This document shows, one piece after another, positions 9,228-19,983 of a stretch of DNA of 64,000 nucleotides. Position 1 is the first letter of the stretch, and every line of letters begins with the position of its first letter. The DNA is from Chloroflexota bacterium (GTDB lineage: Bacteria > Chloroflexota > Anaerolineae > Anaerolineales > UBA4823). Under the pieces are notes generated by a model. It was not told the origin of the DNA, did not search any database, and saw nothing but the letters and a program-made list of their open reading frames with translations. The stretch spans positions 30,822-94,821 of the forward strand of contig JAAYXE010000159.1 of NCBI GenBank assembly GCA_012516075.1, written 5' to 3'. The position numbers and the translations under genes were made by a program.

Positions 9228-12200
9228 ATGAAAAAAACTTCTATGTGGTGGCGCGTTCTCACCATTTTTGCGCTCACCGTTCTGGTATTGGGCCCTGCCG
9301 GCGCAGGACAGGGGGTTATCGCCGCCGGGACTTCACCAGCTCCGCTAAAGCAAACGGATCCCCCACCAGAATTTCAACTCGCCGACCAGCAGCTGCAGGT
9401 CTCTCAGGTTCAGGATGGAGTGAACCTGGAGGGGGCGGCCTTCACCAGTGACGGGCGAGTACTGGTGATCGTCGAGCTTGCTGAACCGCCCCTGGCGCTC
9501 TATTCGGGAGGAATCCGCAGTCTGGCCCCGACCAGCGTGGAGGCGACAGGCAGCACAAAACTGCAGGTCGACGCTCCGGCCGCCCAGGCCTATGTAAATT
9601 ATCTGAGAGCCCGACAGGATGCCTTCATCGCATCCGCAGCCCAGATTTCATCCAATGTAACTGTAAACTTCACATACAGACCGCCTTCAACGGGGTGGCC
9701 ATCGCCATCGAACCCGACCGGGTGAATGAACTGCTGAAACTACCAGGCGTGCGCCGGGTGTACCCGGATCAAATCCAGACCATAAAGCTAAATGCCAGTA
9801 CACCGCTGATCAATGCTCCCGCCGCATGGGAAGTGCTCGGCGGGCAGGATCAGGCCGGTTCGGGCGTTTTTGTTGCCGTGATCGACTCGGGAATCTATCC
9901 CACCAACCCCATGTTTGCCGGCGACGGCTTTACAATGCCGTCCGGTTACCCACGCGGTTTCTGTGAGATCAACCCCAGCGATCCTGACTTTCAATGTACG
10001 AATAAACTGGTTGCTGCCCGTCACTATCCTCCTCCGATGGGCTCGATCAGCGTTCATCCTGAGGAAGTACTGACCTCACCTCTGGATGTGGATGGTCATG
10101 GTTCCCATGTGGCAGGAATTGCAGCCGGCCGCCGGGTGACCATTGACACAAGCGACCCCTTCAACAACATCACGGTGCCTGAACCGGTAGAAATTTCCGG
10201 TGTGGCGCCGGGTGCTTATCTCATGGCCTATAAGGGCCTCTACCATACAACTTCCGGCAACGCCAGCGGCACCAACAGCATGCTCCTGGGCGCCCTGAAC
10301 GATGCTCTGGCGGATGGTGCCGATGTCGTCAACAATTCCTGGGGCGGCGGTCCGGGAGATCCGGCAACCAGTCCCTTCCTTTCTGCCATCCAGGCGTTGG
10401 TCGCCTCAAACGTGGTGGTTGTTTTCGCAGCGGGGAATGAAGGCCCGGGTGATGCCACAATTGGCTGCCCGAGCTGTGTTGAAGAAACGATCAGCGTGGC
10501 TGCCAGCACGACCACCAAACGCTATGTTAATGTGCTGAGTGTTACGGGCCCATCCGCCCCGGCGGAGCTGCAGAACCTGGAAATGCTGCCCGGCAGCGGT
10601 GGTGAGGTGCTGCTCACCGACCTGAACGCGCCGCTCCTCTATGCCGGTGAGGAGGATCCCGGAAACGAAGAGGGCTGCAGTGCCTTCCCTCCCGGTGCAT
10701 TCGACGGCGCCATTGCCCTCATCTCGCGCGGCACCTGCGCATTCGTCGATAAGATCGATAACGCTGCAGATGCCGGAGCCGAAGCGGTAGTGATCTTCAA
10801 CAACGCCGCAGATGAACTCATCAACATGAACACGGAAGGCACCACTATCCCGGCTTTCTTTATAAGCCAGACCAACGGCGAAAACCTCGTCGATTTCATC
10901 GAAGCCACAGCGGAGGAGGTCACAGCCATGATTCCGGCCAGCCCGGTCGAACAGGCTGTCGAACCGGATGTTATGGCCAGCTTCAGCTCTGTCGGCCCGA
11001 ATTTTGACGGCGATATCCTTAAACCGGATATCACGGCCCCGGGCGTCGATATCCTTTCCGCTTACTCGCCGGTCCTGGAAGGGTACAACTTCCGCCAGGT
11101 GTCGGGAACCAGTCAGGCAACCCCCCATGTTTCCGGCGCGGCTGCCCTGATGCGTGCCCTGCACCCAACCTGGACCGTCGATCAGATCCGCACCGCCCTG
11201 GTCACCACAGCGGTCCAGACCCTCAGCATGCCCGAGGGTTCCGCCAGCTCCAATCCCACCCCCTTCAATATGGGTTCCGGAAGGCTGGATCTGGAGCGGG
11301 CGATCAATGCCGGGGTAACCTTCGATCACGCCTCATTCGCGGAGGATGAGTGTCTGCTGAGCTGCTCGTGGACGCGCCAGATCCGCAGTGTCAGCGACAC
11401 AGAAACTACCTGGACGGCACATGTGATCGCGCCTGAAGGCGTGACCATCTCCGTAACGCCTTCGACCTTCACCCTGCCGCCAGGCCTGATCGGTGAGTTC
11501 ACCGTGACGGTGGACGGACAGACGGTTTCTGAAGATGATTGGTTCCACGGCGCCATCATCTGGGAAGAGAGCACCGGAACTCATCCGGATGCTTACATGC
11601 CGCTGTCGGTTAACTTCACTTCAGCTCAGGATGCCTCCGTGCTGACCAAGACGGCCGATGTGGACAGCGTGGAGCCGGGAGGCACCGTAACCTAAACCAT
11701 CGAGCTCACCAACCCCTTCTCCATCGAAGAGACCTTCATCGTGCGTGATGTGCTCCCTGAGAACCTGACCTATGTTGATGGGTCAGCCACCGGCGGCCTG
11801 ACGTACGACGCGACAGAAAACGTTCTGGAAGCAGTGGTCACACTGGATCCGGCCTCACTGATGATCAGCGATGCAACCGGTGACAGTCCGGCAGGTTATT
11901 TACCATTAACCACTATCACACCGGGGCTTCCTCCCCTGCCGTGCAGCGCTGAATGTGACAGTGTGCTGATCGATCTGAATGTACCGCCTTTCTTCTACAA
12001 CGGTCAGATGTACACCTCGATCACCATGTCAGACGATGGTTACGCCGTGCCTGGCGGTACAGCTGCCAGCGAACCCTTCCCTGAGGTGCTGCCCAATCCG
12101 AACGAGCCGAACAATATGCTTGCCCCCTTCTGGACGGATATCGACATGGATGGGACAAGTCCCACAGACACCGGCGGCGGCAACTGGTATGCGAATGTCG

Positions 12201-12682
12201 TTACCGATGGTGTGTCTGACTTCACCGTTCTCGAGTGGCAGGATGTCCAGCGCTTCGAAGAAGACACGACCTCCTTCTCCTTCCAGATCTGGATCGAGGT
12301 GGGCACCAGCAATATCTGGTTTACCTACGGTCCGCTGACCGGCTCGCTGGATCCGGTAGTCGTGGGAGCCGAAAGTGAAGGCGGCGAGATCGGTGACACG
12401 TGGTACGCCAACATCGGCGGAACGGAGGAGGGGACGCCTGTTGCTGAAGGCGATGAGCTGGTAGTCGCTACAGAGCCTGGCGGCAGCGTCACATTCACTT
12501 TCGAGGCAACAGCGAGTGAGGATATCAGCCTGGGCACGCGCATCACGAACGTGGTCGAAGCCCGTGCTCAGACCATGAACCAGACCTTCATCGCCTTTGC
12601 GGCTACGTTAATCGAGTACTCGATCAACTATCTCCCGTTGATCTTCAGAGATGCGCTTGTATCGGCTCCACCTGCACCATAG
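9228..12682 (+). pseudogene. Secreted S8 subtilase with PA domain, broken by one frameshift and one nonsense codon
   Basis: The reading frame encodes a ~1150-residue exported subtilisin-like protease. A signal peptide (from 9228) is followed by an I9-like propeptide, then the catalytic domain with Asp (AVIDSGIY, ~9880), His (DGHGSHVAGIAAG, ~10095) and Ser (SGTSQATPHVSG, ~11100), an inserted PA domain (~10560-10950) and C-terminal repeat-like beta domains. One base is missing near 9677-9679: restoring CAG gives a continuous TYQTAFNGVAIAIEPD. In the second frame a TAA at 11693-11695 interrupts GGTVT-TIELTNP, where a Tyr codon is expected. Homology is continuous across both lesions. The extreme C-terminus contains NYLPLIFR, a tail seen on many exported Chloroflexota proteins. 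Sequencing error is an alternative to true decay. Confidence 0.85.
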
Positions 12683-12706
12683 GCGCAGCCTGGTTCCATA
12701 ACACGG

Positions 12707-12738
12707 GTCCCCGGCGGCGAACCGCCGGGGACTTTTTT
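12707..12738 (+). terminator. Rho-independent terminator after the subtilase
   Basis: An 11-bp perfect stem (12707-12717 with 12722-12732) closes a CGAA tetraloop and is followed by six T residues. Confidence 0.95.
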
Positions 12739-12841
12739 CTCTATGATGATCAAAGAGTAATAAAAAAAACAGAAACTGGAGGGTGCATTGCCAGGTTACA
12801 GTATTGTATATACAAACGACCTTTTTGGAATCACGCTTATA

Positions 12842-12870
12842 TTGACGAAACCACTTTATGTTGATAGAAT
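12842..12870 (+). promoter_or_regulatory. Sigma-70-type promoter of the ErpA-like gene
   Basis: TTGACG (12842-12847) and TAGAAT (12865-12870) are separated by 17 bp and lie about 57 bases before the ATG at 12928. Confidence 0.65.
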
Positions 12871-12927
12871 TTATCAAATTCTTTCACCGGGAATGCTATC
12901 GAGACACGCAAGGAGAGGTACATTATT

Positions 12928-13323
12928 ATGCTGGCAGATCAGACCCAGACTCAGGCAGTGACATTAACTCCGGCCGCAGCACGCGCCGTAAAAGAATTAC
13001 TCGAAAAGCGCAATCTGGAAGGTTATGCTCTGCGCGTCTTCGTTCAGGGCGGCGGCTGCTCCGGGTTTCAGTATGGTATGGCATTAGAGGGAAATATCCG
13101 CGAACAAGACCAGACCTTCGAAGAAGAAGGTGTGAAGGTCGTGATCGATGAGATTTCGATCGATTATCTGCGTGGTTCCACCATCGATTACGTCGAAGAC
13201 CTGATGGGCAGCGGTTTCAAGATCGACAACCCGAATGCGGTTGCTGCCTGCGGCTGCGGAAGCTCTTTCCGCACCAAAGACAGCGCTGGCGACCAGGGCG
13301 CGGGCGGCTGCGGCTGCCATTAA
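12928..13323 (+). CDS. erpA: ErpA/IscA-type iron-sulfur cluster insertion protein
   Basis: A-type carriers receive Fe-S clusters from the assembly scaffold and pass them to apo-proteins. The HesB-type fold is complete: ALRVFVQGGGCSGFQYGM carries the first cysteine and AACGCGSSF the last two. The protein is 131 aa, about 20 longer than E. coli ErpA, because of a C-terminal extension ending in GGCGCH, which adds three possible metal ligands (two Cys and one His). It is monocistronic between its own promoter and terminator, away from the suf operon at 56-62 kb that would supply its clusters. IscA/SufA naming is equally possible. Confidence 0.92.
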   Translation: MLADQTQTQAVTLTPAAARAVKELLEKRNLEGYALRVFVQGGGCSGFQYGMALEGNIREQDQTFEEEGVKVVIDEISIDYLRGSTIDYVEDLMGSGFKIDNPNAVAACGCGSSFRTKDSAGDQGAGGCGCH

Positions 13324-13346
13324 TTCGTCATTACAGGACCGAACAC

Positions 13347-13378
13347 AAAAAAGGCCGGGAATAAACCCCGGCCTTTTT
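13347..13378 (+). terminator. Rho-independent terminator (bidirectional)
   Basis: GGCCGGG (13353-13359) pairs with CCCGGCC (13367-13373), flanked by an A run before and a T run after, so it can serve both the gene at 12928 and the convergent gene at 13415. Confidence 0.93.
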
Positions 13379-13414
13379 GATTAATTACCCTTAACCACAA
13401 TTGATGAAGCACAA

Positions 13415-14035
13415 TTAATGGCCGCGCAGCAGGGAGAGCAGCGTGCCGAATAAGCCGATGATCGCCATGCCAATAATGATCAAACCTGCCGGCACGCGGC
13501 CTGGCCCGCCAGGAGCCGTACTGGTGAAAGTCGGGATCGTAAACGGCTCAGGCGGTGTATAGGTCGGCAGCCGGGTGGGCGGCACCTCGACCAGAAACTG
13601 CGCCGCCAGCGTTGGATCGATGGTCGCCGTTGCCGCCGAGGTAGGCGTCGGCGGCACCTCTACATCGCGCAGGATTCCATCCACCCGCACCAGGGGGGAC
13701 CACACCCAGCCCACCCCGCCGGGCGCGCCCGGGTAGGCGATCAGGATCCACTCACCGCCTGGCGATTTTCCCAGGGCCGGCACCTGCTGTCCGGGTACCA
13801 GCACGCCCACCGCTTCAAAATAGACCGCGTTCGGGCCGGCGCGCACAAACGCCTGTCCCTGCTCGTTATCCAGAACCAGCGCCGTGGCTGGGGGCAGCGT
13901 ACCGGTTACGGTAGGGATCGATCCCGTAGGCACCTGCGCCAGCCTGTCGGCCTGCACAACCTCCGTTTGCATAAAAAACAGGCTGATGACTGCCACCACA
14001 GTCAGCAGCGCTGCGGTAGTTTTCAATCGCACCAT
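13415..14035 (-). CDS. Exported SH3-like domain protein with C-terminal membrane anchor
   Basis: The product is 206 aa. I chose the ATG at 14035 because GGAGG lies 6 bases upstream and the signal peptide (KTTAALLTVVAVISLFFM) then starts at residue 4; a longer frame from 14137 would overlap the divergent gene region. A bacterial SH3-like segment follows (VRAGPNAVYFEAVGVLVPGQQV...WILIAYPG...GWVWSPLV), a fold that often binds cell wall or peptides. Next comes a Pro/Thr-rich linker and a final hydrophobic helix (GLIIIGMAIIGLFGTLLSLL) that would anchor the protein. A surface-exposed, cell-wall-associated role is likely; the ligand is unknown. Confidence 0.8.
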   Translation of the reverse strand: MVRLKTTAALLTVVAVISLFFMQTEVVQADRLAQVPTGSIPTVTGTLPPATALVLDNEQGQAFVRAGPNAVYFEAVGVLVPGQQVPALGKSPGGEWILIAYPGAPGGVGWVWSPLVRVDGILRDVEVPPTPTSAATATIDPTLAAQFLVEVPPTRLPTYTPPEPFTIPTFTSTAPGGPGRVPAGLIIIGMAIIGLFGTLLSLLRGH

Positions 14036-14166
14036 AGGACCTCCATTCGCTACTGCGGAAGCGATTATAATCCATACCGCGCAGGTTCGCGCGCTCAGGG
14101 CCGCTGGCCTTCTCCTCGAAATCACGGGTGTGCGCACCGGAGATCACCCTTCAGAGGTGCAACTGC

Positions 14167-14754
14167 ATGGATCAACGCATCTTTCACGGCAGCCTGACTC
14201 CAGACCATCTGGCCGCGGAGCTAATCGGCGCCTTTAATCGCGGGAACTGGCGCGCTCAGCGCTTTGGAAGCAACGACAGCGTGGTGGTGCAGATCGCCAC
14301 TCGCGAACAGGCCCGTTCCGGCGGGCAGACGGCTCTCAGTGTTTCGATTCAAAAAGTTGATGATGGGGTCGCGGTACAGATCGGTGAACAGTCCTGGCTG
14401 GGTGTGGCCGCAAGCCTGGGGCAGAGCCTGCTCTCCGCCTGGCGCAGCCCGTGGTACCTGGTGGACCGCCTCGACGACCTTGCCCAGGATTTCGAAAACC
14501 TGCAGCTTCAGGACCTGGTCTGGAAAACTATCGAACGCGCAGCACGGGCGGCCGGGGCTTCACAGGAGCTGTCCGAACGGTTTCGCCGCCTGACCTGTGC
14601 TTACTGCTGGACTGCCAACCCGGTTGGCGAAGCATCCTGCATCGCCTGCGGTGCCCCACTGGGCAAAGAGCAGCCCCGCACCTGCCGCTACTGCGGCTTT
14701 CTGCTCACCTCCACAGAAACCGTGTGTCCAAACTGCAGGAAGAAACAGCCCTGA
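14167..14754 (+). CDS. Double zinc-ribbon protein of unknown function
   Basis: The 195-aa product begins at the ATG at 14167, preceded by GAGGTG. The N-terminal ~130 residues form an unrecognised, probably alpha/beta domain (FNRGNWRAQRFGSNDSVVVQIAT). The C-terminus carries two zinc ribbons: CAYCWTANPVGEASCIAC and CRYCGFLLTSTETVCPNC, each with four cysteines in CxxC pairs. Such ribbons usually mediate protein or nucleic-acid contacts. The stop codon lies only 6 bases from the convergent zwf stop, with no obvious terminator between them. Confidence 0.75.
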   Translation: MDQRIFHGSLTPDHLAAELIGAFNRGNWRAQRFGSNDSVVVQIATREQARSGGQTALSVSIQKVDDGVAVQIGEQSWLGVAASLGQSLLSAWRSPWYLVDRLDDLAQDFENLQLQDLVWKTIERAARAAGASQELSERFRRLTCAYCWTANPVGEASCIACGAPLGKEQPRTCRYCGFLLTSTETVCPNCRKKQP

Positions 14755-14760
14755 AGGTGC

Positions 14761-16251
14761 CTAAAGCTGTCTCCATGCGCACTCGATGCGCTCCGGAAAC
14801 GAACGCTGGATAAACGCGTCCATTTCCGGGGGACCCCAGGTTCCGGCCGGATACTGGGGCAGCCGCTCCAGGCGCTGTGATTCCCAGGCCTGTATGATCG
14901 GCTCTGTAAACGCCCAGGCCGCCTGGACTTCGTCGCTGCGGGTGAACAGCGAGGCGTCTCCCTCCATGACATCCAGTAACAGCACTTCGTAAGCAGACGG
15001 CGGTTGGACGCCAAAGGTATCCCGGTAATCGAATACCATCTTTACCGGCTCGATCTGGTTCTCCGTGCCGGGCGCCTTGGCGCCAAATGTCAGGGTAATC
15101 CCTTCCCCGGGCTGCAGGTGCAGGACCAGCCGGTTGGGCGCTTCGCCCGCCATGTTGCGCCAGCCAAACAGCGGCAGCGGGACCTGTAAAAACTGAATCA
15201 TGATCTCGGTCACCCGGCGGCCGAGCCGCTTTCCCGAGCGGAGGAAAAAAGGCACGCCAGCCCAGCGCCAGTTGTCGACCAGCAGCCTGGCAGACAGCAG
15301 CGTTTCGGTGGTCGAATTGGGGGCGACTCCGGGCTCCTCCAGATACCCGGGAACGGACACGCTGTCGACCACCCCAGGCCCGTACTGGGCACGGAAGGTA
15401 TTCTTGAGCGCATCCTCGCCGCGCAGCGGTCGCAGCGACTGCAGTACCTTCAGTTTTTCATCGCGCACTGCGTCGGCCTGGAAAGCCCAGGGAGCTTCCA
15501 TAGCTGTGAGCGCCACGAGCTGCAGCAGGTGGTTCTGGAACATGTCGCGCACCACGCCTGCAGTTTCATAGTAATCCGCTCGAATCCCAACCCCGGATGA
15601 CTCCGCAACTGTGATCTGGATATGGTCAACGTAATTGCGGTTCCAGAGCGGTTCGAAGATGCCGTTGGCGAAGCGGAAGACCAGGATGTTCTGCACCGTA
15701 TTCTTACCCAGGTAATGGTCGATGCGGTAGATCTGCTCCTCTTTGAACACCCGGTGCACCTTCTCGTCCAGCGCCATCGCTGATGCCAGATCGCGCCCAT
15801 ACGGCTTTTCGATCACAATGCGGGTCCAGGCTCCTGAACAATTCGCCAGCCTTGCCTGCCCGATCTGTTCGATAATCACCGGGTACTCATCTGGCGGTGC
15901 TGCCAGGTAAAACAGGCGGTGAATGGGATGCAGTTCATCCAGCACAGCCTCCAGATGCTGGTAACCCTGCGGTTCTTCAAAAGAGGAGCGTACATAACAG
16001 GCTGGTGCCACCAGAGTCTCGAGCGCAGCAGTGTCGATCTCTCTGCCGTCCAGGCTCTCGCTCACCGCCTCCCGCATGCGCTGTCTCAGGGGCTCATCAC
16101 TCCAGTCGCGGCGTGCAAAGCCGATAACCTTCAACGGAGCCGGGATCCGTTCTTCTTTAATCAGGGTGTACAGGGACGGGATCAGCTTCCGGTACGCCAG
16201 GTCGCCGGTAATGCCGAAAATAATAAATGCGATAGATTGTTCGTTTTGCAT
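14761..16251 (-). CDS. zwf: Glucose-6-phosphate 1-dehydrogenase
   Basis: The enzyme oxidises glucose 6-phosphate to 6-phosphogluconolactone with NADP+ (or NAD+), the first step of the oxidative pentose phosphate pathway. The nucleotide site [17 protein letters not shown] is at the N-terminus, and the catalytic signature RIDHYLGK is at about residues 175-182 with the following [22 protein letters not shown] block. Length (496 aa) is normal. It lies 47 bases downstream of a HEAT-like gene and in the same direction as transketolase, so oxidative and non-oxidative branches of the pathway appear to share an operon here. Confidence 0.96.
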   Translation of the reverse strand: MQNEQSIAFIIFGITGDLAYRKLIPSLYTLIKEERIPAPLKVIGFARRDWSDEPLRQRMREAVSESLDGREIDTAALETLVAPACYVRSSFEEPQGYQHLEAVLDELHPIHRLFYLAAPPDEYPVIIEQIGQARLANCSGAWTRIVIEKPYGRDLASAMALDEKVHRVFKEEQIYRIDHYLGKNTVQNILVFRFANGIFEPLWNRNYVDHIQITVAESSGVGIRADYYETAGVVRDMFQNHLLQLVALTAMEAPWAFQADAVRDEKLKVLQSLRPLRGEDALKNTFRAQYGPGVVDSVSVPGYLEEPGVAPNSTTETLLSARLLVDNWRWAGVPFFLRSGKRLGRRVTEIMIQFLQVPLPLFGWRNMAGEAPNRLVLHLQPGEGITLTFGAKAPGTENQIEPVKMVFDYRDTFGVQPPSAYEVLLLDVMEGDASLFTRSDEVQAAWAFTEPIIQAWESQRLERLPQYPAGTWGPPEMDAFIQRSFPERIECAWRQL

Positions 16252-16298
16252 ACTGGCTCCAATAAGACTCTCCCCCTCGATATGAACAACCCCCTTTA

Positions 16299-16973
16299 TC
16301 AGGGGGCGTTCAGGATTTGTAATGCAGTATGAATTTCCGGAAGCAGCGCGGCTTCATCAGGCCCGTCGGCAGGTGCGAAGGGCATGCGCTGCTGCCCGTT
16401 CTGGCGCGCCTCCAGCCGTGCAGCAAGACGCTGCAGGGCCGGTACAGCCTCCAGGTAGCCGACCAGACCGATAAACTGCACCGCCTTACGCCGGATCTCC
16501 AACGGCATTTTGCGCTCTTCCAGGATCTCCATCAGGTGATTTCCGGCATACGGACAGGCATTGAAGATGCGCGCGATGGGCTTTTCAAGCGCCGCATCCG
16601 CCTCTGCACACTGCAGCAGGGCATACACGGTCCGTTTGCGCATCTGTGCCAGGGAATATTTCAGGTGTCTCTTTACCCGCTCTGCAGCAGCCCGCCCCTG
16701 TTCATCGACCGCCAGCAGGTCTCCGATGATCTTCACCGCCAGTTTGCGGACCTGCAGGTCCGGATCGGTCAGCAGGCCGGCGATCAGGCAGGCAGCGATC
16801 GGGGAAAGGCGTGGTGCATCCAGCGCCTGTAAGCGCTCCAGCGATTCCAGGCGCACGCGTGCATCCGGATCCGTCAGGCCTTCGGCTGCCCCCCAGACCG
16901 CCGGGAACAGTTCCGCGACGCCTGTGCTGTGATCGTCCAGTGTGAACAGGACGGGCTGCAGATCAGAACTCAT
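16299..16973 (-). CDS. HEAT-repeat-like helical protein between tkt and zwf
   Basis: The 224-aa product is almost entirely helical with repeated patterns such as [17 protein letters not shown] and [29 protein letters not shown], typical of HEAT or PBS-lyase-type repeats that mediate protein-protein contact. No catalytic motif is visible. It lies 20 bases downstream of transketolase and 47 upstream of zwf, so co-expression with the pentose phosphate enzymes is likely. A scaffolding or regulatory role for that pathway is only a guess from position. Confidence 0.75.
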   Translation of the reverse strand: MSSDLQPVLFTLDDHSTGVAELFPAVWGAAEGLTDPDARVRLESLERLQALDAPRLSPIAACLIAGLLTDPDLQVRKLAVKIIGDLLAVDEQGRAAAERVKRHLKYSLAQMRKRTVYALLQCAEADAALEKPIARIFNACPYAGNHLMEILEERKMPLEIRRKAVQFIGLVGYLEAVPALQRLAARLEARQNGQQRMPFAPADGPDEAALLPEIHTALQILNAP

Positions 16974-16993
16974 AGCATCGATTGGCTTACCTG

Positions 16994-19012
16994 TTAACGT
17001 AAGATCTCCTCTGCCTGTGCGATGATGTTCTCAACCGTGATCCCAAGCTTCTGGTAAATGACTTTGTAGGGAGCGGATGCGCCGAAGCGCTGCAGAGAGA
17101 TTACCCGGCCCTGCGGGCCTACCCAGCGCTCCCAGCCCATGCTGACTCCAGCTTCTACAGCGATGCGTCTGGTTAACTCTGGCGGGAGCACCTGATCCTG
17201 ATACTCCTGATCCTGCGCGCTGAACAGCTCCCAGCTGGGGAAGGAGATCAGGCGCACATTGATCCCCTCGGCCGCCAGGCGCTCACCGGCTTCCACAATC
17301 AGCGCCACCTCGCTGCCCGTGGCCATGAGGATCAGTTCCGGCTTACGCTCGCCCAGGTCGGCCAGCACATAGGCGCCGCGCTGCAGCTCGCTGGCCGGGG
17401 CGTAAATTTCGCGGTTGATCACCGGGATATTCTGGCGCGAAAGGGCCAGAGCCGTCGGCCCGCTGCGCCGTGCAATGGCCACCTTCCAGGCCTCAACGAC
17501 TTCGTTGGCGTCCGCCGGCCGCAGGGTGACCAGGTTCGGAATCGCCCGCAGCGCTGCCAGGTGCTCAATGGGCTGGTGCGTCGGACCGTCCTCTCCCAGG
17601 CCGATGCTGTCGTGGGTGAAGACCCAGATGCTCGGATAGCTCGAAAGGGCGGAAAGGCGAATGGCTGCGCGCATGTAATCCGAAAAGACCAGGAAAGTCC
17701 CACCGTAGGGGATCACACCGCCGTGCACGGCCATCCCGTTCACGATGGCACCCATGGCGTGTTCGCGTACACCAAAATGGATGTTCCGGCCCTGCGGTGT
17801 GTCGGCCTGGAAGGACTCGCTGCTGTTAATGAAGGTTTTGTTTGAAGGCGCAAGGTCCGCCGAGCCGCCCATCAGCTCTGGCAGACGGTCAGCCAGGGCA
17901 TTCAGCACCTTTCCCGAAGCATTGCGGGTGGCGACCCCTTTTTCATCCACGGGGAATGTGGGTAAACCCTGATCCCAACCCTCCGGCAGTTTACCGGCCA
18001 GGCGGCGCTCCAGCTCCTCCGCCAGCTCAGGATAGGCATTCCGGTAACCCTGGATGCACGCCTGCCATTCGGCCTCCAGCTTTTCACCCCGGGCCACGGC
18101 CTGGCGGAAGTGCTCCAGGACATCATCCGGGATGTAAAAAGACGGCTCCAGCGGCCAGTTCAGGTTCTGTTTGGCTCCCCGCAGTTCTTCTTCACCGGCC
18201 GGCTCCCCGTGTGCTTTCTCGGTGTCCTGCCGGGTAGGAAGGCCGTAGCCGATATGCGTACGCACTGCAATAATGGACGGGCGCGGGTCTGCTTTGGCTG
18301 CCTGAATCGCCCGGTCTACAGCGTCGACATCATTGCCGTCCTCGACGGTCTGCACATGCCAGCCGTACGCCTCAAAGCGCTTCATGCGGTCTTCGGTAAA
18401 CGCCAGATCCGTTTTCCCTTCGATGGAAATGCGGTTGTCATCGTACAGATAAATCAACCTGCCCAGCCTCAGGTGACCGGCCAGCGAGGCAGCTTCCGAT
18501 GCGACGCCCTCCATCAGGTCACCATCGGTGACGATGGCGTAAATGTAATGGTCGATGACATTGTATCCAGGCCGGTTGAAGCGCGCCGCCAGGTGCGTGG
18601 CCGCCAGCGCCATTCCCACGCCGTTGGCAAAGCCCTGGCCGAGCGGACCGGTGGTTACTTCCACGCCGGGGGTCATGCCGTACTCCGGGTGACCGGGCGT
18701 TGCGCTTTCCCACTGCCTGAAATTCTTAATCTCTTCGAGGGAGAGATCGTAGCCAGTCAGGTACAGCAGGCTGTACAGCAGCATCGATCCGTGCCCTCCG
18801 GAGAGGATAAAACGGTCGCGTCCGAACCAGTTCGGGTTCCGGGGGTTGAAGCGCAGGTGCCGGGTCCAGAGCGCATACGCCATCGCTGCGGCGCCCATCG
18901 GCAGACCGGGATGTCCGGAATTTGCTTTCTGAACGGCATCCGCAGACAGAAAGCGGATGGTATTAATCGCCCTGGTCTGTAAATCCAGTTCCGTTTTTTC
19001 AGCCGTTTTCAT
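16994..19012 (-). CDS. tkt: Transketolase
   Basis: Transketolase transfers two-carbon ketol units between sugar phosphates using thiamine diphosphate. The N-terminal block [13 protein letters not shown], the TPP/Mg motif region (GDGDLMEG-like [21 protein letters not shown]), [14 protein letters not shown], and the pyrimidine-domain [19 protein letters not shown] are all present. Length (672 aa) is typical of the bacterial enzyme. The ribosome-binding site AGGAG lies ~9 bases before the ATG at 19012. It leads the tkt, HEAT-like, zwf set on the minus strand. Confidence 0.97.
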   Translation of the reverse strand: MKTAEKTELDLQTRAINTIRFLSADAVQKANSGHPGLPMGAAAMAYALWTRHLRFNPRNPNWFGRDRFILSGGHGSMLLYSLLYLTGYDLSLEEIKNFRQWESATPGHPEYGMTPGVEVTTGPLGQGFANGVGMALAATHLAARFNRPGYNVIDHYIYAIVTDGDLMEGVASEAASLAGHLRLGRLIYLYDDNRISIEGKTDLAFTEDRMKRFEAYGWHVQTVEDGNDVDAVDRAIQAAKADPRPSIIAVRTHIGYGLPTRQDTEKAHGEPAGEEELRGAKQNLNWPLEPSFYIPDDVLEHFRQAVARGEKLEAEWQACIQGYRNAYPELAEELERRLAGKLPEGWDQGLPTFPVDEKGVATRNASGKVLNALADRLPELMGGSADLAPSNKTFINSSESFQADTPQGRNIHFGVREHAMGAIVNGMAVHGGVIPYGGTFLVFSDYMRAAIRLSALSSYPSIWVFTHDSIGLGEDGPTHQPIEHLAALRAIPNLVTLRPADANEVVEAWKVAIARRSGPTALALSRQNIPVINREIYAPASELQRGAYVLADLGERKPELILMATGSEVALIVEAGERLAAEGINVRLISFPSWELFSAQDQEYQDQVLPPELTRRIAVEAGVSMGWERWVGPQGRVISLQRFGASAPYKVIYQKLGITVENIIAQAEEILR

Positions 19013-19093
19013 TCTTTTCTCCTGGATCTGGTTTCTATTTTTTAATGTTTTTAATTTTACCAGTCTTCCACCCGAAAGCCTTACCGGTCCGGA

Positions 19094-19747
19094 TTACAGA
19101 CCTTTAAAGAAGCGCTCCAGGGCTTTGAAACAGTTCAGGCTGAGCTTGTGCCCGACGTCATCTTCGCAGTAGGTCACGTCCGCACCGGCCTGTTCGAGCA
19201 CCTCCCCCGCCCTGCGGGCGCGTTCGACCGGCACCCGCTCGTCGCGGACTCCGTGGGCGACAAACACCGGCAGATTTTTCAGAGGTTCCGCCGCTGCCAG
19301 GTTTTCGGCGCCTTCTGGCAGAAACCCGGCCAGCCCGGCGAGCGCCCGCAGCCTTCCCGGGTGGGTCAGCGCCAGGGTGTACAGCACCGCCGCGCCCTGG
19401 CTGAAACCCACCGCGCTGACCTGTTCCAGATCGGCGTCCGGGAAATGTTCAGGCGTGATCAGCCCCAGCAGCGCCTCTGCAGCCGGTTTCAGGTCGTCCA
19501 CAGACGGCCATTCGTCCTCCCGGTGCACATGCCAGGTATAACCGCCCTGGCCGGCAGGGTACAGTGCGCGCGGCGCCACCAGCAGGGCGTTTTCAGGCAG
19601 CCGGCTGGCGAACACCCACATGACGTTTTCATCACCCGCCAGCCCGTGCACCATCAGCACCAGGGGATGCGGCCCCGGGCCCGCCGGCGTGCGCACCTTC
19701 ACCACCCAATCCTGTATCTGCAGCGATTCGACCTGGAAATCCATCAT
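19094..19747 (-). CDS. Alpha/beta hydrolase, phospholipase/carboxylesterase family
   Basis: This is a 217-aa serine esterase. The nucleophile elbow is GFSQGAAV, the acid is in HGVRDERVPV and the histidine in EDDVGHKLS, giving a full Ser-Asp-His triad in the order of the carboxylesterase/phospholipase family. The start at 19747 is chosen because GAGG sits 8 bases upstream; an upstream in-frame start at 19786 would overlap the preceding gene's tail. There is no signal peptide, so it acts in the cytoplasm. It follows a small membrane protein and a patatin in the same direction, pointing to lipid or ester metabolism. Confidence 0.88.
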   Translation of the reverse strand: MMDFQVESLQIQDWVVKVRTPAGPGPHPLVLMVHGLAGDENVMWVFASRLPENALLVAPRALYPAGQGGYTWHVHREDEWPSVDDLKPAAEALLGLITPEHFPDADLEQVSAVGFSQGAAVLYTLALTHPGRLRALAGLAGFLPEGAENLAAAEPLKNLPVFVAHGVRDERVPVERARRAGEVLEQAGADVTYCEDDVGHKLSLNCFKALERFFKGL

Positions 19748-19758
19748 TCTTTTCCTCT

Positions 19759-19983
19759 TCAATTCGCGTTTTTCCTGACGATCCACTCGATACCCACCAG
19801 GGCCAGCCAGATCAGCGCCAGCGGGGCCAATCCCACCAGCAGGCAGATCAAACCCAGTGCCGCGGCCTGTGGGCCGTAGAGCAGCAGGATCAGCCCATCA
19901 CCCACGATGAACAGCAGAAACAGGCCGCCTGTAATCAGGCGGACCTGTGTCTGGCGGGCGTAGCGGCGCAGATCACCTGCCAT
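19759..19983 (-). CDS. Small two-helix membrane protein
   Basis: The 74-aa protein has two hydrophobic segments (about residues 16-35 and 40-66) with basic ends. It overlaps the end of the patatin gene by 11 bases and the esterase start lies just downstream, so it is translationally embedded in that operon. I recognise no family. It may anchor or assist a neighbouring lipase, but nothing in the sequence proves this. Confidence 0.65.
   Translation of the reverse strand: MAGDLRRYARQTQVRLITGGLFLLFIVGDGLILLLYGPQAAALGLICLLVGLAPLALIWLALVGIEWIVRKNAN

Noticed and set aside
8933..9277. A minus-strand frame in the gap before the subtilase
   Set aside because: Composition is low-complexity, there is no recognisable domain, and it overlaps the subtilase start and signal peptide.
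14755..14760. Hidden terminator between the convergent zinc-ribbon gene and zwf
   Set aside because: Only 6 bases separate the stop codons and no hairpin with a T run is visible; termination must occur inside one of the genes or by another mechanism.
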